A program made the translations under genes and the position numbers. The notes under the pieces were generated by a model. That model worked only from the letters and a program-made list of their open reading frames with translations, was not told where the DNA came from and did not search any database. Shown piece by piece: positions 26,446 through 35,465 of a stretch of DNA of 64,000 nt; position 1 is the first letter of the stretch, and every line of letters begins with the position of its first letter. Source of the DNA: Streptomyces sp. NBC_01775 (GTDB taxonomy: Bacteria; Actinomycetota; Actinomycetes; Streptomycetales; Streptomycetaceae). The stretch spans positions 8,556,001-8,620,000 of the forward strand of contig NZ_CP109104.1 in the NCBI RefSeq assembly GCF_035917675.1. The letters run 5' to 3'.

Positions 26446-28077
26446 TCAGGAGTCGGCTGCCATCTGCGCGGCCGTCTCCTTCGCCCACCGGTAGTCCGCC
26501 TTGCCGCTGGGCGAGCGCTGGATGTGGTCGGAGAACACGACCGTGCGCGGCACCTTGTAGCCCGCGAGGCGGGTGCGGCAGTGCGTCGTGACCCCCTCGT
26601 CGGTGAGCCGCGCCGCGCCCTCGCGCAGTTGGACGACGGCGGCGACCCGGCTGCCCCATTTCGGGTCCGGTATGCCGGCCACCAGCGCGTCGTAGATGTC
26701 CGGGTGGGACTTGAGCGCCTCCTCGACCTCTTCCGGGTACACCTTCTCGCCGCCGGTGTTGATGCACTGCGATCCCCGGCCCAGGACGGTGACCACGCCC
26801 TCCTCGTCGACGGTCGCCATGTCGCCCAGCAGTACCCAGCGGGCTCCGCGTGCGGCGAAGAAGGTCTCGGCGCTCTTGGCCGGGTCGTTGTAGTAGCCCA
26901 GCGGCACATGGCCGCGCAGCGCTATCCGGCCCACATCGCCGGGCGGTACCGGCTCGTGGGTGGCGGGGTCGACAACGGCGATGCCGTCGTTCACGGCGAT
27001 GCGGAAGCCCTTTCCCGGTCCCGAGTCCGCCGTCGCGGTCCCGTTGAAGCCGGACTCGGAGGAGCCGAAGTTGTTGATGAGCAGCGCGTCCGGTACCAGC
27101 GTGGTGAACTGCTCGCGCACCGTCTCCGACAGGACCGCGCCCGAGCTGGAGACCGCCAGCAGCGAGGAGCAGTCCGAGCCCTTCAACGGCCCGGCCAGCG
27201 CGTCGACCAGGGGCCGCAGCATGGCGTCCCCCACCAGCGAAACCGTCGTCACCCGCTCCCGCTCGATGGTGCGCAGAACCTCCTCGGGCACGAACTTGCG
27301 GTGGATGACGACCTTCTGTGCGAAGTTCAGCCCGATGAAGAGGGTCAGCGTCGAAGTGCCGTGCATCAGCGGGGGAGTGGGGAAGAAGACCAGCCCCTCG
27401 CCGCCCGCCGCCGCGCGCTCGGCCAGTTCCTCGGGGCGGGAGACGGGCTCGGCCGTCGGCGCACCGCCGCCCAGGCCGGAGAAGAACAGGTCCTCAGCGC
27501 GCCACATCACTCCCTTCGGCATCCCCGTGGTGCCACCGGTGTAGATGATGAACAGGTCGTCCCCCGAGCGGGGCCCGAAGTCCCGCTGCGGTGATCCGGC
27601 CGCCGCCGCCTCGGCGAAGGGCACCGGTGTGATGCCCGGCTCCGGCGCCCCCTCGGGGGCCGGGCCGACGCGCAGGAGGTGACGGAGCTTCTCCGCGCGG
27701 GGCAGCGCGGCGGCCACCCGGTCGGTGAACTCGCCGTCGAAGACGAGCGCGGCCAGGTCGGCGTCCCGGTAGAGGTAGACCAGCTCGTCCTCGACGTAGC
27801 GGTAGTTGACGTTGACGGGCACGGCGCGGATCTTCAGGCAGGCCAGCAGCGTCTGCACGTACTCGATGCCGTTGTAGAGGTGCAGGCCCACGTGCTCGCC
27901 CGGTGCCACCCCGCTGTCGGCCAGGTGGTGGGCGAGGCGGTTGGCCGCGCGGTCCAGCTGCGCGTAGGTCAGCCGTCGCTCCTGGCCGGTACCGGGATGG
28001 TCCACGTACACCAGCGCCTCGCGGTCCGGGACGGTGTCGGCGATCGACTCGAACAGGTCGGCAAGGTTGTACTCCAC
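26446..28077 (-). CDS. Acyl-CoA synthetase (FadD17/FadD19-like)
   Basis: A 543-residue AMP-forming acyl-CoA ligase. It shows YTGGTTGMPKGVMW (P-loop), NNFGSSESG, LLGDMATVDEEG, LGRGSQCINTGGEKV and the catalytic Lys in SPSGKADYRW. The start MEYNLADLFESIADTVPDREAL closely resembles mycobacterial FadD19/FadD17, which activate C8-branched or steroid side-chain acids. I chose the GTG at 28075-28077 because a perfect GGAGGAG lies six bases upstream; upstream in-frame ATGs overlap that site. Divergent from the crotonase operon, with an operator palindrome in between. Confidence 0.93.
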   Translation of the reverse strand: MEYNLADLFESIADTVPDREALVYVDHPGTGQERRLTYAQLDRAANRLAHHLADSGVAPGEHVGLHLYNGIEYVQTLLACLKIRAVPVNVNYRYVEDELVYLYRDADLAALVFDGEFTDRVAAALPRAEKLRHLLRVGPAPEGAPEPGITPVPFAEAAAAGSPQRDFGPRSGDDLFIIYTGGTTGMPKGVMWRAEDLFFSGLGGGAPTAEPVSRPEELAERAAAGGEGLVFFPTPPLMHGTSTLTLFIGLNFAQKVVIHRKFVPEEVLRTIERERVTTVSLVGDAMLRPLVDALAGPLKGSDCSSLLAVSSSGAVLSETVREQFTTLVPDALLINNFGSSESGFNGTATADSGPGKGFRIAVNDGIAVVDPATHEPVPPGDVGRIALRGHVPLGYYNDPAKSAETFFAARGARWVLLGDMATVDEEGVVTVLGRGSQCINTGGEKVYPEEVEEALKSHPDIYDALVAGIPDPKWGSRVAAVVQLREGAARLTDEGVTTHCRTRLAGYKVPRTVVFSDHIQRSPSGKADYRWAKETAAQMAADS

Positions 28078-28195
28078 GGCGCGCTCCTCCATACCCGGAC
28101 CGGACGGTGGCAGTCGGTGACCGTCGGTGGCGGACGGTGTGCCGGTCATCAGAGCACCGGGGAGGAGAGACGGGAAGGGGGGCGGCACAAGAAAA

Positions 28196-28210
28196 CTGAC
28201 TACCTGTCAG
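28196..28210. promoter_or_regulatory. Operator palindrome CTGAC-N5-GTCAG
   Basis: Perfect 5-base arms around TACCT between the divergent acyl-CoA synthetase and crotonase genes. The same motif occurs at 21088-21102. Its symmetry fits a TetR-type repressor; no such regulator gene is adjacent. Confidence 0.55.
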
Positions 28211-28287
28211 AAAACTCTTGAAGTCGCGGCGCCGCTACTGCAACCTGTTCCAGGTCCCAGGCGGACCGCAGACGGGAGGACACCGCG

Positions 28288-29091
28288 ATGGGCGGCACCG
28301 AACACCTGTCCCTGGAGCGCGTGGGCGCCACCCTCGTGCTCACCCTGAACCGCCCCGAGGCCAAGAACGCCCTGTCCCTGCCGATGCTCGTCGGGCTGTA
28401 CGACGGCTGGCTGGAGGCCGACGAGGACGACGACGTACGCTCCGTCGTCCTCACCGGCGCCGGCGGTACCTTCTGCGCCGGCATGGACCTCAAGGCGCTG
28501 GCGGACGGCGGCGGCATGAGCGGCGACCACTACCGCGAGCGGCTGCGCGACGACCCCGACCTGCACTGGAAGGCGATGCTGCGCCACCACAGGCCCCGCA
28601 AACCGGTCATCGCCGCCGTCGAGGGCCACTGCGTGGCGGGCGGCACGGAGATCCTCCAGGGCACCGACATCCGGGTCGCGGGCCAAAACGCGGTCTTCGG
28701 GCTCTACGAGGTGCGCCGCGGGCTGTTCCCCATCGGCGGCTCCACGGTCCGCCTCCCGCGTCAGATCCCGCGCACCCACGCGCTGGAGATGCTGCTCACC
28801 GGAAGGCCCTACCCGGCCGAGGAGGCCGCCCGTATCGGACTGATCGGCCACGTCGTCCCCGACGGGAGCGCGCTGGAGAAGGCGCTGGAGATCGCCGAAC
28901 GCGTCAACGCCTGCGGGCCGCTGGCTGTCGAGGCGGTCAAGGCATCCGTCTATGACACGGCCGCTCTGCCGGAGGCGGACGGGCTCGCGCTCGAACTGGA
29001 GCGCGGATGGCCCCTGTTCGGCACGGCCGACGCGAAGGAGGGCTCCCGTGCCTTCGCGGAGAAGCGCGAGCCGCGCTTCCGCCGCGAATGA
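28288..29091 (+). CDS. Crotonase / enoyl-CoA hydratase family protein
   Basis: A 267-residue crotonase-fold enzyme. It has the oxyanion-hole motif GAGGTFCAGMDLKAL (about residues 57-71), then AGGTEILQG (Glu near 118) and FGLYEVRRGLFPIGGS, with a second acidic residue near the usual catalytic position. Both glutamates expected for hydration appear present. It hydrates enoyl-CoA or acts on a related thioester. First gene of a four-gene operon; the ATG at 28288 has GGGAGGAC upstream. Confidence 0.9.
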   Translation: MGGTEHLSLERVGATLVLTLNRPEAKNALSLPMLVGLYDGWLEADEDDDVRSVVLTGAGGTFCAGMDLKALADGGGMSGDHYRERLRDDPDLHWKAMLRHHRPRKPVIAAVEGHCVAGGTEILQGTDIRVAGQNAVFGLYEVRRGLFPIGGSTVRLPRQIPRTHALEMLLTGRPYPAEEAARIGLIGHVVPDGSALEKALEIAERVNACGPLAVEAVKASVYDTAALPEADGLALELERGWPLFGTADAKEGSRAFAEKREPRFRRE

Positions 29092-29183
29092 GGACACGGC
29101 TGACAGCCCGCAGGACACGGCCGACGGGCCCGTAGCGCCCACCCGGCCACCGAGCCCCAGCCACTACGGGGAGGTACCCACCC

Positions 29184-30146
29184 TTGAACGCAGCCCCCTC
29201 ACACGAAGTGCTCAGCGCACCGCTGATCGTCGAGTTCCCGTTCACCAGGTCCCTCGGTCCCGTACAGAGCGCGTTCCTCACCGGGCTCAGGGAGCAGACC
29301 GTCCTCGGCGTCACGGCATCCGACGGGCGCGTGCTGGTACCGCCGGCCGAGTACGACCCGGTCACCGCCGAGGAGATCCGCGATCTGGTCGAGGTCGCCC
29401 AGACCGGCACCGTCACCACCTGGTCCTGGAACGGGACACCGCGCCGCGGCCAGCCGTTGGACCGCCCCTTCGCCTGGGTCCTGGTCCGCCTCGACGGCGC
29501 CGACAGCGCCCTGCTGCACGCGCTGGACGCACCGGGCCCCGACGTCGTGCGCACCGGCATGCGCGTCCGCGTCCGCTGGGCGGCCGAGCGCACCGGCGCC
29601 ATCACCGACATCGCCTGCTTCGAACCGGCCGACGAGGCCGCCCCGGCAGGTGCAGCCGCCCCGCACAGCGGGCAGTTCGCGGAGCCGGTCACCGGCATCG
29701 TCGCCCGGGCCCGCCTCGACTACACCTACACCCCCGGCCGCGCCCAGACCCGCTACCTCGCCGCACTGGCCGGACAGCGCACCCTCGGAGAGCGCTGCCC
29801 CCAGTGCCGCAAGGTCTACGTACCGCCGCGCGGCGCCTGCCCCACCTGCGGCGTCCCCACCGACGAGCAGGTCGAGGTCGGACCGGCCGGGACCGTCACC
29901 ACCTTCTGCGTCGTCAACATCAAGGCCAAGAACCTGGACATCGAAGTTCCCTACGTCTACGGCCACATCGCGCTCGACGGCGCCGGGCTCGCGCTGCACG
30001 GCCGCATCGCCGGAATCCCCTACGACCAGGTGCGCATGGGCCTGCGCGTGGAGCCCGTCTGGACCGAGGGCGGGCGCTACCCCGACCACTACCGCCCCAC
30101 GGGCGAGCCGGACGCCGCCTACGACACCTACAAGGAGCTGCTGTGA
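29184..30146 (+). CDS. DUF35/OB-fold zinc-ribbon acyl-CoA-associated protein
   Basis: A 320-residue protein with two OB-like halves. The C-terminal half carries a four-Cys zinc ribbon (CPQCRKVYVPPRGACPTC, about residues 210-227) and the OB fold typical of DUF35. The N-terminal half looks like a degenerate duplicate without cysteines. DUF35 domains partner thiolase-fold lipid-transfer proteins; in mycobacterial cholesterol side-chain degradation the DUF35 domain of ChsH2 is required by the retro-aldolase Ltp2. The TTG start at 29184 follows GGGGAGG. Its stop overlaps the next thiolase gene by four bases (GTGA). Confidence 0.85.
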   Translation: MNAAPSHEVLSAPLIVEFPFTRSLGPVQSAFLTGLREQTVLGVTASDGRVLVPPAEYDPVTAEEIRDLVEVAQTGTVTTWSWNGTPRRGQPLDRPFAWVLVRLDGADSALLHALDAPGPDVVRTGMRVRVRWAAERTGAITDIACFEPADEAAPAGAAAPHSGQFAEPVTGIVARARLDYTYTPGRAQTRYLAALAGQRTLGERCPQCRKVYVPPRGACPTCGVPTDEQVEVGPAGTVTTFCVVNIKAKNLDIEVPYVYGHIALDGAGLALHGRIAGIPYDQVRMGLRVEPVWTEGGRYPDHYRPTGEPDAAYDTYKELL

Positions 30147-31294
30147 CAAGCCCCGGGGAGGTCGCCGTCGTCGCCTTCGCGCAGACACGGCACGTACGCG
30201 CGGCCGACGACGTGTCCGAGGTCGAGATGCTGATGCCGGTGCTGCGCGAGGTACTGGACCAGACCGGGCTGAGCGCCGGCGAGATCGGCTTCACCTGCTC
30301 CGGCTCCTGCGACTACCTCGCCGGCCGCGCCTTCTCCTTCACCATGGCGCTGGACGGCGTCGGCGCCTGGCCGCCGATCTCCGAGTCGCATGTGGAGATG
30401 GACGGCGCCTGGGCGCTGTACGAGGCGTGGGTGAAGATCCTCACCGGTGAGGCCGAGACGGCGCTGGTCTACTCGTACGGCAAGTCCTCGCCCGGTGACC
30501 TGCCCGAGGTCCTCACCCGACAGCTCGACCCCTACTACGTCGCCCCGCTGTGGCCCGACTCCGTCTCGCTGGCCGCGCTCCAGGCCCGCGCGCTCCTCGA
30601 CGCGGGGGAGACCGACGAGCGGGAGCTGGCCGGGATCGCCGCGCGCAGCAGAGAGGCCGGCGCCGACAACCCCCGTGCGCAGCTTCGCGGTTCGGCCCCG
30701 GCGGAGGCGCTGCTGGAGGGCGGCTACCTGGCCGAGCCCCTGCGGATGCACGACGTGCCGCCGGTCACCGACGGCGCGGCTGCCGTCGTCCTGGCGGCCG
30801 GGGACACCGCGCGCCTGCTCGCGGCGCGCCCCGCCTGGATCCGCGGCATGGACCACCGGATCGAGGCCCACAGCCTGGGCGTACGCGACCTCACCGACTC
30901 GCCGTCCACCCGGCTGGCCGCCGAGCGCGCCGGGCTCTTCGACGCCTCCGCGCCCCCGCCCGACACTGCCGAGCTCCACGCCCCCTTCACCTCCCAGGAG
31001 GTCGTTCTCCGCAAGGCGCTCCGGCTGGGCGGCGAGACTGTGATCAACCCCTCCGGCGGGCCGCTGGCCGCCAACCCCGTGATGGCCGCGGGCCTCATCA
31101 GGATCGGCGAGGCGGCGGCGCGCATCAGCCGTGGCGAGTCGCGCCGCGCCGTCGCCCACGCCACCTCGGGACCCTGCCTCCAGCAGAACCTCGTCGCCGT
31201 CCTGGAGTCCGACCACTCCGACAACGCAACCCAGGGCGAGGCAGGCCAGGACGACGCAACCCAGGACGACGCAGCCCAAGGAGAGCCCGCGTGA
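30143..31294 (+). CDS. Thiolase-fold lipid-transfer protein (first paralogue)
   Basis: A 383-residue SCP-x/Ltp-type thiolase-superfamily protein. VAVVAFAQTRHV opens the fold, VINPSGGPLAANPVMAAG gives the conserved NPSGG loop and TSGPCLQQN the C-terminal Cys motif. At the place of the nucleophilic Cys of true thiolases the region reads SHVEMDGAWALYEAW, with no Cys. It may therefore act as an aldolase-type or structural partner rather than a thiolase. The GTG overlaps the DUF35 stop. The last ~20 residues are a low-complexity QDDATQ-type repeat. Confidence 0.85.
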   Translation: MTSPGEVAVVAFAQTRHVRAADDVSEVEMLMPVLREVLDQTGLSAGEIGFTCSGSCDYLAGRAFSFTMALDGVGAWPPISESHVEMDGAWALYEAWVKILTGEAETALVYSYGKSSPGDLPEVLTRQLDPYYVAPLWPDSVSLAALQARALLDAGETDERELAGIAARSREAGADNPRAQLRGSAPAEALLEGGYLAEPLRMHDVPPVTDGAAAVVLAAGDTARLLAARPAWIRGMDHRIEAHSLGVRDLTDSPSTRLAAERAGLFDASAPPPDTAELHAPFTSQEVVLRKALRLGGETVINPSGGPLAANPVMAAGLIRIGEAAARISRGESRRAVAHATSGPCLQQNLVAVLESDHSDNATQGEAGQDDATQDDAAQGEPA

Positions 31295-32469
31295 GCCGCG
31301 CCGTGCACAAGGAACCGGTGGCCGTCGTCGGCGTCGGCCAGACCAAGCACGTGGCGGCCCGCCACGATGTCTCCCTCGCGGGACTGGTGCGGGAGGCCGC
31401 TGTACGGGCACTGGAGGACGCGGGCCTGACCTGGCCGGACGTCGACGCCGTCGTGATCGGCAAGGCGCCCGACTTCTTCGAGGGCGTCATGATGCCCGAG
31501 CTCTACCTGGCCGACGCGCTCGGCGCGGTCGGCAAGCCGATGCTGCGCGTGCACACCGCGGGCTCCGTCGGCGGCAGCACGGCACTGGTCGCCGCCAACC
31601 TCGTCGCCGCCCGCGTGCACCGCACCGTCCTCACCCTCGCCTTCGAAAAGCAGTCCGAGTCCAACGCCATGTGGGGGCTGTCCCTGCCCGTCCCGTTCCA
31701 GCAGCCGCTGCTGGCGGGCGCTGGCGGCTTCTTCGCGCCGCACGTACGCGCCTACATGCACCGCACCGGGGCGCCGGACCACATCGGATCCCTCGTCGCC
31801 TACAAGGACCGCCGCAACGCGCTGAAGAACCCGTACGCCCACCTCCACGAGAAGGACCTCACCCTGGAGAAGGTCCGCTCCTCACCCATGCTGTGGGATC
31901 CCATCCGCTACTCGGAGACCTGCCCCTCCTCCGACGGGGCCTGCGCCATGGTGCTCACCGACCGCGACGGCGCCCGCGGCGCGGCGGGGCGGCCCGCCTG
32001 GGTGCACGGCGGGGCGATGCGCAGCGAACCCACCCTGTTCGCCGGCAAGGACGCCGTCTCACCCCGCGCGGGCAGCGACTGCGCGGCCGACGTCTACCGC
32101 CAGGCCCGGATCACCGACCCGCGCCGGGAGATCGACGCGGTGGAGATGTACGTCCCCTTCTCCTGGTACGAGCCGATGTGGCTGGAGAACCTCGGTTTCG
32201 CCAAGGAGGGCGAGGGCTGGCGGATGACCGAGTCGGGCGCGACCGAACTGGACGGCGACCTGCCGGTCAACCCCTCCGGAGGGGTGCTGTCCACCAACCC
32301 CATCGGCGCCTCCGGCATGCTCCGCTTCGCCGAGGCGGCCCTCCAGGTGCGCGGCATGGCAGGCGAGCACCAGGTGGAGGGGGCGCGCAGAGCGCTCGGA
32401 CACGCCTACGGAGGCGGCTCCCAGTTCTTCTCCATGTGGCTGGTCGCCGACACCCCGCCCGCCTCCTGA
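31291..32469 (+). CDS. Thiolase-fold lipid-transfer protein (second paralogue)
   Basis: A 392-residue SCP-x/Ltp-type thiolase-superfamily protein. AVVGVGQTKHVAARHDVS begins the first half, VHTAGSVGGSTALVAAN occupies the nucleophile elbow but has Ser/Gly instead of the catalytic Cys, and VNPSGGVLSTNPIGASGM carries the NPSGG loop. The C-terminal Cys is also replaced (HAYGGGSQFF). The GTG at 31291 overlaps the previous stop (GTGA), so DUF35 and both thiolase-like proteins are tightly coupled and probably form one complex. A retro-aldol role like Ltp2 is inferred. Confidence 0.87.
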   Translation: MSRAVHKEPVAVVGVGQTKHVAARHDVSLAGLVREAAVRALEDAGLTWPDVDAVVIGKAPDFFEGVMMPELYLADALGAVGKPMLRVHTAGSVGGSTALVAANLVAARVHRTVLTLAFEKQSESNAMWGLSLPVPFQQPLLAGAGGFFAPHVRAYMHRTGAPDHIGSLVAYKDRRNALKNPYAHLHEKDLTLEKVRSSPMLWDPIRYSETCPSSDGACAMVLTDRDGARGAAGRPAWVHGGAMRSEPTLFAGKDAVSPRAGSDCAADVYRQARITDPRREIDAVEMYVPFSWYEPMWLENLGFAKEGEGWRMTESGATELDGDLPVNPSGGVLSTNPIGASGMLRFAEAALQVRGMAGEHQVEGARRALGHAYGGGSQFFSMWLVADTPPAS

Positions 32470-32669
32470 CCCCCGCGCGCCGCACGACCCACCACACCGC
32501 CCCGTCACACCGCCCCACCACACCGCCCCACGACCGCCAGGCCCACCGGGGCCCGCCCCCGCGGCCCCGTGCTCCCGGCTCGTCCGTCTTACCCGGCTCC
32601 GCGGCCTGTCCGCGCGGGCACAGCCGTGGTTAGGGTGGCGCCGGGACGACGACCGGGAGGAGCACAGGA

Positions 32670-32888
32670 GTGGCCTACAGCACCACCGAGCAGCCGGAAC
32701 TCGATCTGAGCCACGCGCAGTGGCAGTCGAGCAGCCGGGGTACGGGCGATGTGGAGATCGCCTTCGTAGAGGGCTTCGTCGCGATGCGGCACGGCCGCCA
32801 GCCCGACAAGCCCGCGCTCATCTTCGACCCCGGGGAGTGGCGCGCCTTCGTGCGTGGCGCGCGCGAAGGCGAGTTCGACCTCACATGA
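32670..32888 (+). CDS. DUF397 domain protein
   Basis: A 72-residue protein containing the DUF397 signature: AQWQSSSRGTGDVEIAFVEG followed by KPALIFDPGEWRAFV. DUF397 proteins usually pair with an XRE/WhiJ-type regulator in Streptomyces development; none is adjacent, so this one is an orphan. GTG at 32670 preceded by GGGAGGAGC. Its 3' end overlaps the convergent helD gene by eight bases. Confidence 0.85.
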   Translation: MAYSTTEQPELDLSHAQWQSSSRGTGDVEIAFVEGFVAMRHGRQPDKPALIFDPGEWRAFVRGAREGEFDLT

Positions 32889-35274
32889 GCAGCCGCGCGA
32901 CGCCGGTCGGTTCCCCCTCGTGGACCAGGGTGAGCCGGTGCGTGACACGGGTGACCGCCACATAGAGGTCGTGCCCGCCCCGGGGTGACCGGGCGGCGAT
33001 GCCCACCGGGTCGGCGATCACGACCCGGTCGAACTCCAGCCCCTTCGCCTCCGTCACCGTCAGCACCGCCACCGGAGCATCAAGCGCCGCCACGCCGCCG
33101 CCGCGCACCGCCCGGACCCCGCCGGGCAGCGCGGTGGCCAGCGTGTCCGCCAGCCCGCCGGGAGCGATCAACGCGAGCTTCCCGCCGCCCTCTTCGCGCA
33201 GCCCCGCCAGCTCCTCGCCCACCGCGCGCACCGCCTCCTGGACGAGCGCCCCACGCGCCGCCCGCACGGTACGCGGTGCCGCCCCGCCCGTACGCACCGA
33301 GACGGGCGGCTCCAGGCCGGGCGCGACCTCGCCCAGCAGCCGAGCGGCCGGCTCCATCACCTCGGCCGGCGTGCGGTAGTTGACCGTCAGCGACTCCTCG
33401 CGCCAGCGCCCGCCGACGTAAGGGTCGAGCATCTGTCCCCACGAGCGGGCCCCCGCCGCGCTCCCCGTCTGCGCCACATCCCCGACCACCGTCATCGAAC
33501 GTCCCGGCACCCGCCGCATCACCATCCGCCACGCCATGGCCGACAGCTCCTGTGCCTCGTCCACGATCACATGTCCGTACACCCAGCGCCGGTCGCCGGC
33601 GGCGCGGTCCGCCGTCGTCCGCACAGGGCCGGGATCGCGGTGCCGGTCCACCAGCGTGGCCACGTCCACGGGCCCTTCGCCGTCCGGCCCGTCCAGCCCG
33701 GTGAGCTGGAGCACCCCGCGCGCGTACTCCTCCTCCGCGCGCCGCTCCGCCGCCGCCGCGCGCGCCCGCACCCGTGCGGCCGAGTCGTCCTCGCCCAGCA
33801 GTTCCGCCGCCTCGTCCAGCAGCGGCACATCGCCCACCGTCCACGCCCGCGCCTCGTCGCGCGTCAGTACGGCCCGCTCCACCGCCTCCAGCAGCCCCTC
33901 GCCCGCCGTGCGCAGCAGCGCCTCGTCGGTAAGCAGCGCACCGATCAGCCGCTCGGGAGTCAGCAGTGGCCACAGCTCCTCCAGCGCCCGGCGCACCGGA
34001 CGCCGACTCCACAGCTCGCCGGGTCCGTGGCGGAGTTCCTCCTCATCCAGAGGGCGGCCGTCCCGCCCCGCCCGTACGCGGACGAGCGCGGCCAGCAGGT
34101 CGGTCACATAGCGCTTCCGTGCCACGTTGTGGGGGGCTCCCAGCGCCTGCGCCCGCTCGCGTGCCCGTACACACACCTCCCGGGGCACCAGCAGCGTCTC
34201 CGTGCTGCCGGGGCGCGCCCCCTCCACGGTCACCCGCAGCCCGCCGGGGCCCGGGTCGCGCTGCTGCGCCCGCACCGCGCGCGCCACCACCTCCGCCATA
34301 CGCGGATCGCCCTTGACGACGGCGGCCCGGGGCCCGTCCTCCGCCTCGGCGCGTACTCCCGGGAACAGCCCGCCCAGGGTGCTGAGCACCACATCGGTCT
34401 CGCCCAGCGAGGGCAGCACCTCGCTGATGTAGCGAAGGAACACCGCGTTGGGGCCGACGACCAGAACGCCCCTGCGTGCCAAGGTGCCGCGGTGGGTGTA
34501 CAGCAGATACGCGGCGCGGTGCAGGGCCGCGACGGTCTTGCCCGTGCCGGGCCCTCCCTGGACGACCAGAACGCCGGGCAGCCCGGACCGGATCACCCGG
34601 TCCTGTTCGCCCTGGATGGTGGAGACGACGTCCGACATCCTGCCCGTTCGGCCCGACCGCAAGGACGCCAGCAGCGCCGCTTCACCCACCAGGGAGTGGC
34701 GGTCGTGCTCGGGGAGCCGCTCCAGGTCGAAGACCTCGTCGTCGAGTCCGGTGATCTCCCGCCCGGTGGCGTGCAGATGACGGCGGCGCAGTACGCCGCC
34801 GGGGGCAACGGGCGAGGCGGCGTAGAACGGCCGGGCCGCCGGAGCCCGCCAGTCCACCAGCAGGGATTCCAGATCGGGGCCGCGCAGGCCGATACGGCCG
34901 ATGTAGTGGGTGGCCCGGGTGGGCGCGGCGGGCGCGACGCCCTCCGCGTGCGTGCCCTGCGCGTGCGTGCCGTCCCCGTGCGCGGTGTCGTGAGCCAGGT
35001 CGATCCTGCCGAAACACAGCCCGCTGTCGACGGAGTTGAGCTGCCCGAGGCAGCGGGCTCCCTCGACGGACGCGGCCTCCCGTTCCTCGTACGCCTGGGG
35101 TGTGCCCCCGTCCGCGCCGTGCAGGTTGGTCTCGGCGAGCCGCTTCTCGGCCAGCTCACGCTCCTCGTCCAGCCGCGCGTACAGCGTGTCCACGTACCGC
35201 TGTTCGGCATCGAGTGCCCTGGTCAGGGCCGCACGTCCGGAGGGGGATCTGCGGTCCTCTTGACTAGTTCCCAT
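32881..35274 (-). CDS. helD: RNA polymerase recycling motor ATPase HelD (UvrD-like)
   Basis: A 797-residue superfamily-1 helicase-like ATPase. A long antiparallel N-terminal coiled coil (residues ~15-75, ALDAEQRYVDTLYARLDEER) that can reach into the RNAP secondary channel is the HelD hallmark. Walker A GGPGTGKT lies at 240-247, the Walker B motif is VIVDEAQELS, motif VI-like ends are present (LYVAVTRVTHRL) and the HelD-specific insert precedes motif III. HelD proteins release stalled RNAP from DNA; some related members give rifamycin tolerance. The ATG at 35272-35274 has GGAG 12 bases upstream. Inverted repeats lie in its leader. Confidence 0.88.
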   Translation of the reverse strand: MGTSQEDRRSPSGRAALTRALDAEQRYVDTLYARLDEERELAEKRLAETNLHGADGGTPQAYEEREAASVEGARCLGQLNSVDSGLCFGRIDLAHDTAHGDGTHAQGTHAEGVAPAAPTRATHYIGRIGLRGPDLESLLVDWRAPAARPFYAASPVAPGGVLRRRHLHATGREITGLDDEVFDLERLPEHDRHSLVGEAALLASLRSGRTGRMSDVVSTIQGEQDRVIRSGLPGVLVVQGGPGTGKTVAALHRAAYLLYTHRGTLARRGVLVVGPNAVFLRYISEVLPSLGETDVVLSTLGGLFPGVRAEAEDGPRAAVVKGDPRMAEVVARAVRAQQRDPGPGGLRVTVEGARPGSTETLLVPREVCVRARERAQALGAPHNVARKRYVTDLLAALVRVRAGRDGRPLDEEELRHGPGELWSRRPVRRALEELWPLLTPERLIGALLTDEALLRTAGEGLLEAVERAVLTRDEARAWTVGDVPLLDEAAELLGEDDSAARVRARAAAAERRAEEEYARGVLQLTGLDGPDGEGPVDVATLVDRHRDPGPVRTTADRAAGDRRWVYGHVIVDEAQELSAMAWRMVMRRVPGRSMTVVGDVAQTGSAAGARSWGQMLDPYVGGRWREESLTVNYRTPAEVMEPAARLLGEVAPGLEPPVSVRTGGAAPRTVRAARGALVQEAVRAVGEELAGLREEGGGKLALIAPGGLADTLATALPGGVRAVRGGGVAALDAPVAVLTVTEAKGLEFDRVVIADPVGIAARSPRGGHDLYVAVTRVTHRLTLVHEGEPTGVARLLM

Positions 35275-35289
35275 AGGGTTGATAGACTC

Positions 35290-35337
35290 CTCAACGGCTA
35301 GTCTTTGAGCTGAAGTTGATCGCTTCAAACCGTTGAG
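35290..35337. promoter_or_regulatory. Nested inverted repeats upstream of helD
   Basis: CTCAACGG (35290-35297) is complementary to CCGTTGAG (35330-35337), and TGAAG/CTTCA (35311-35315 and 35323-35327) lie between. The region is unusually AT-rich and starts 16 bases before the helD start codon. It may be an operator or leader structure. Confidence 0.4.
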
Positions 35338-35465
35338 CGTACCACACGCATCCGGTCGTACAGCTGGCCCAGCCCCCGTCACCGCGAATCTCCGCACACC
35401 TCCCAGCGGCACCGCCCGTCGGCGTACGCTCTGCCACACCTGCCCGGAGGAGTGAGGACAAGGAC

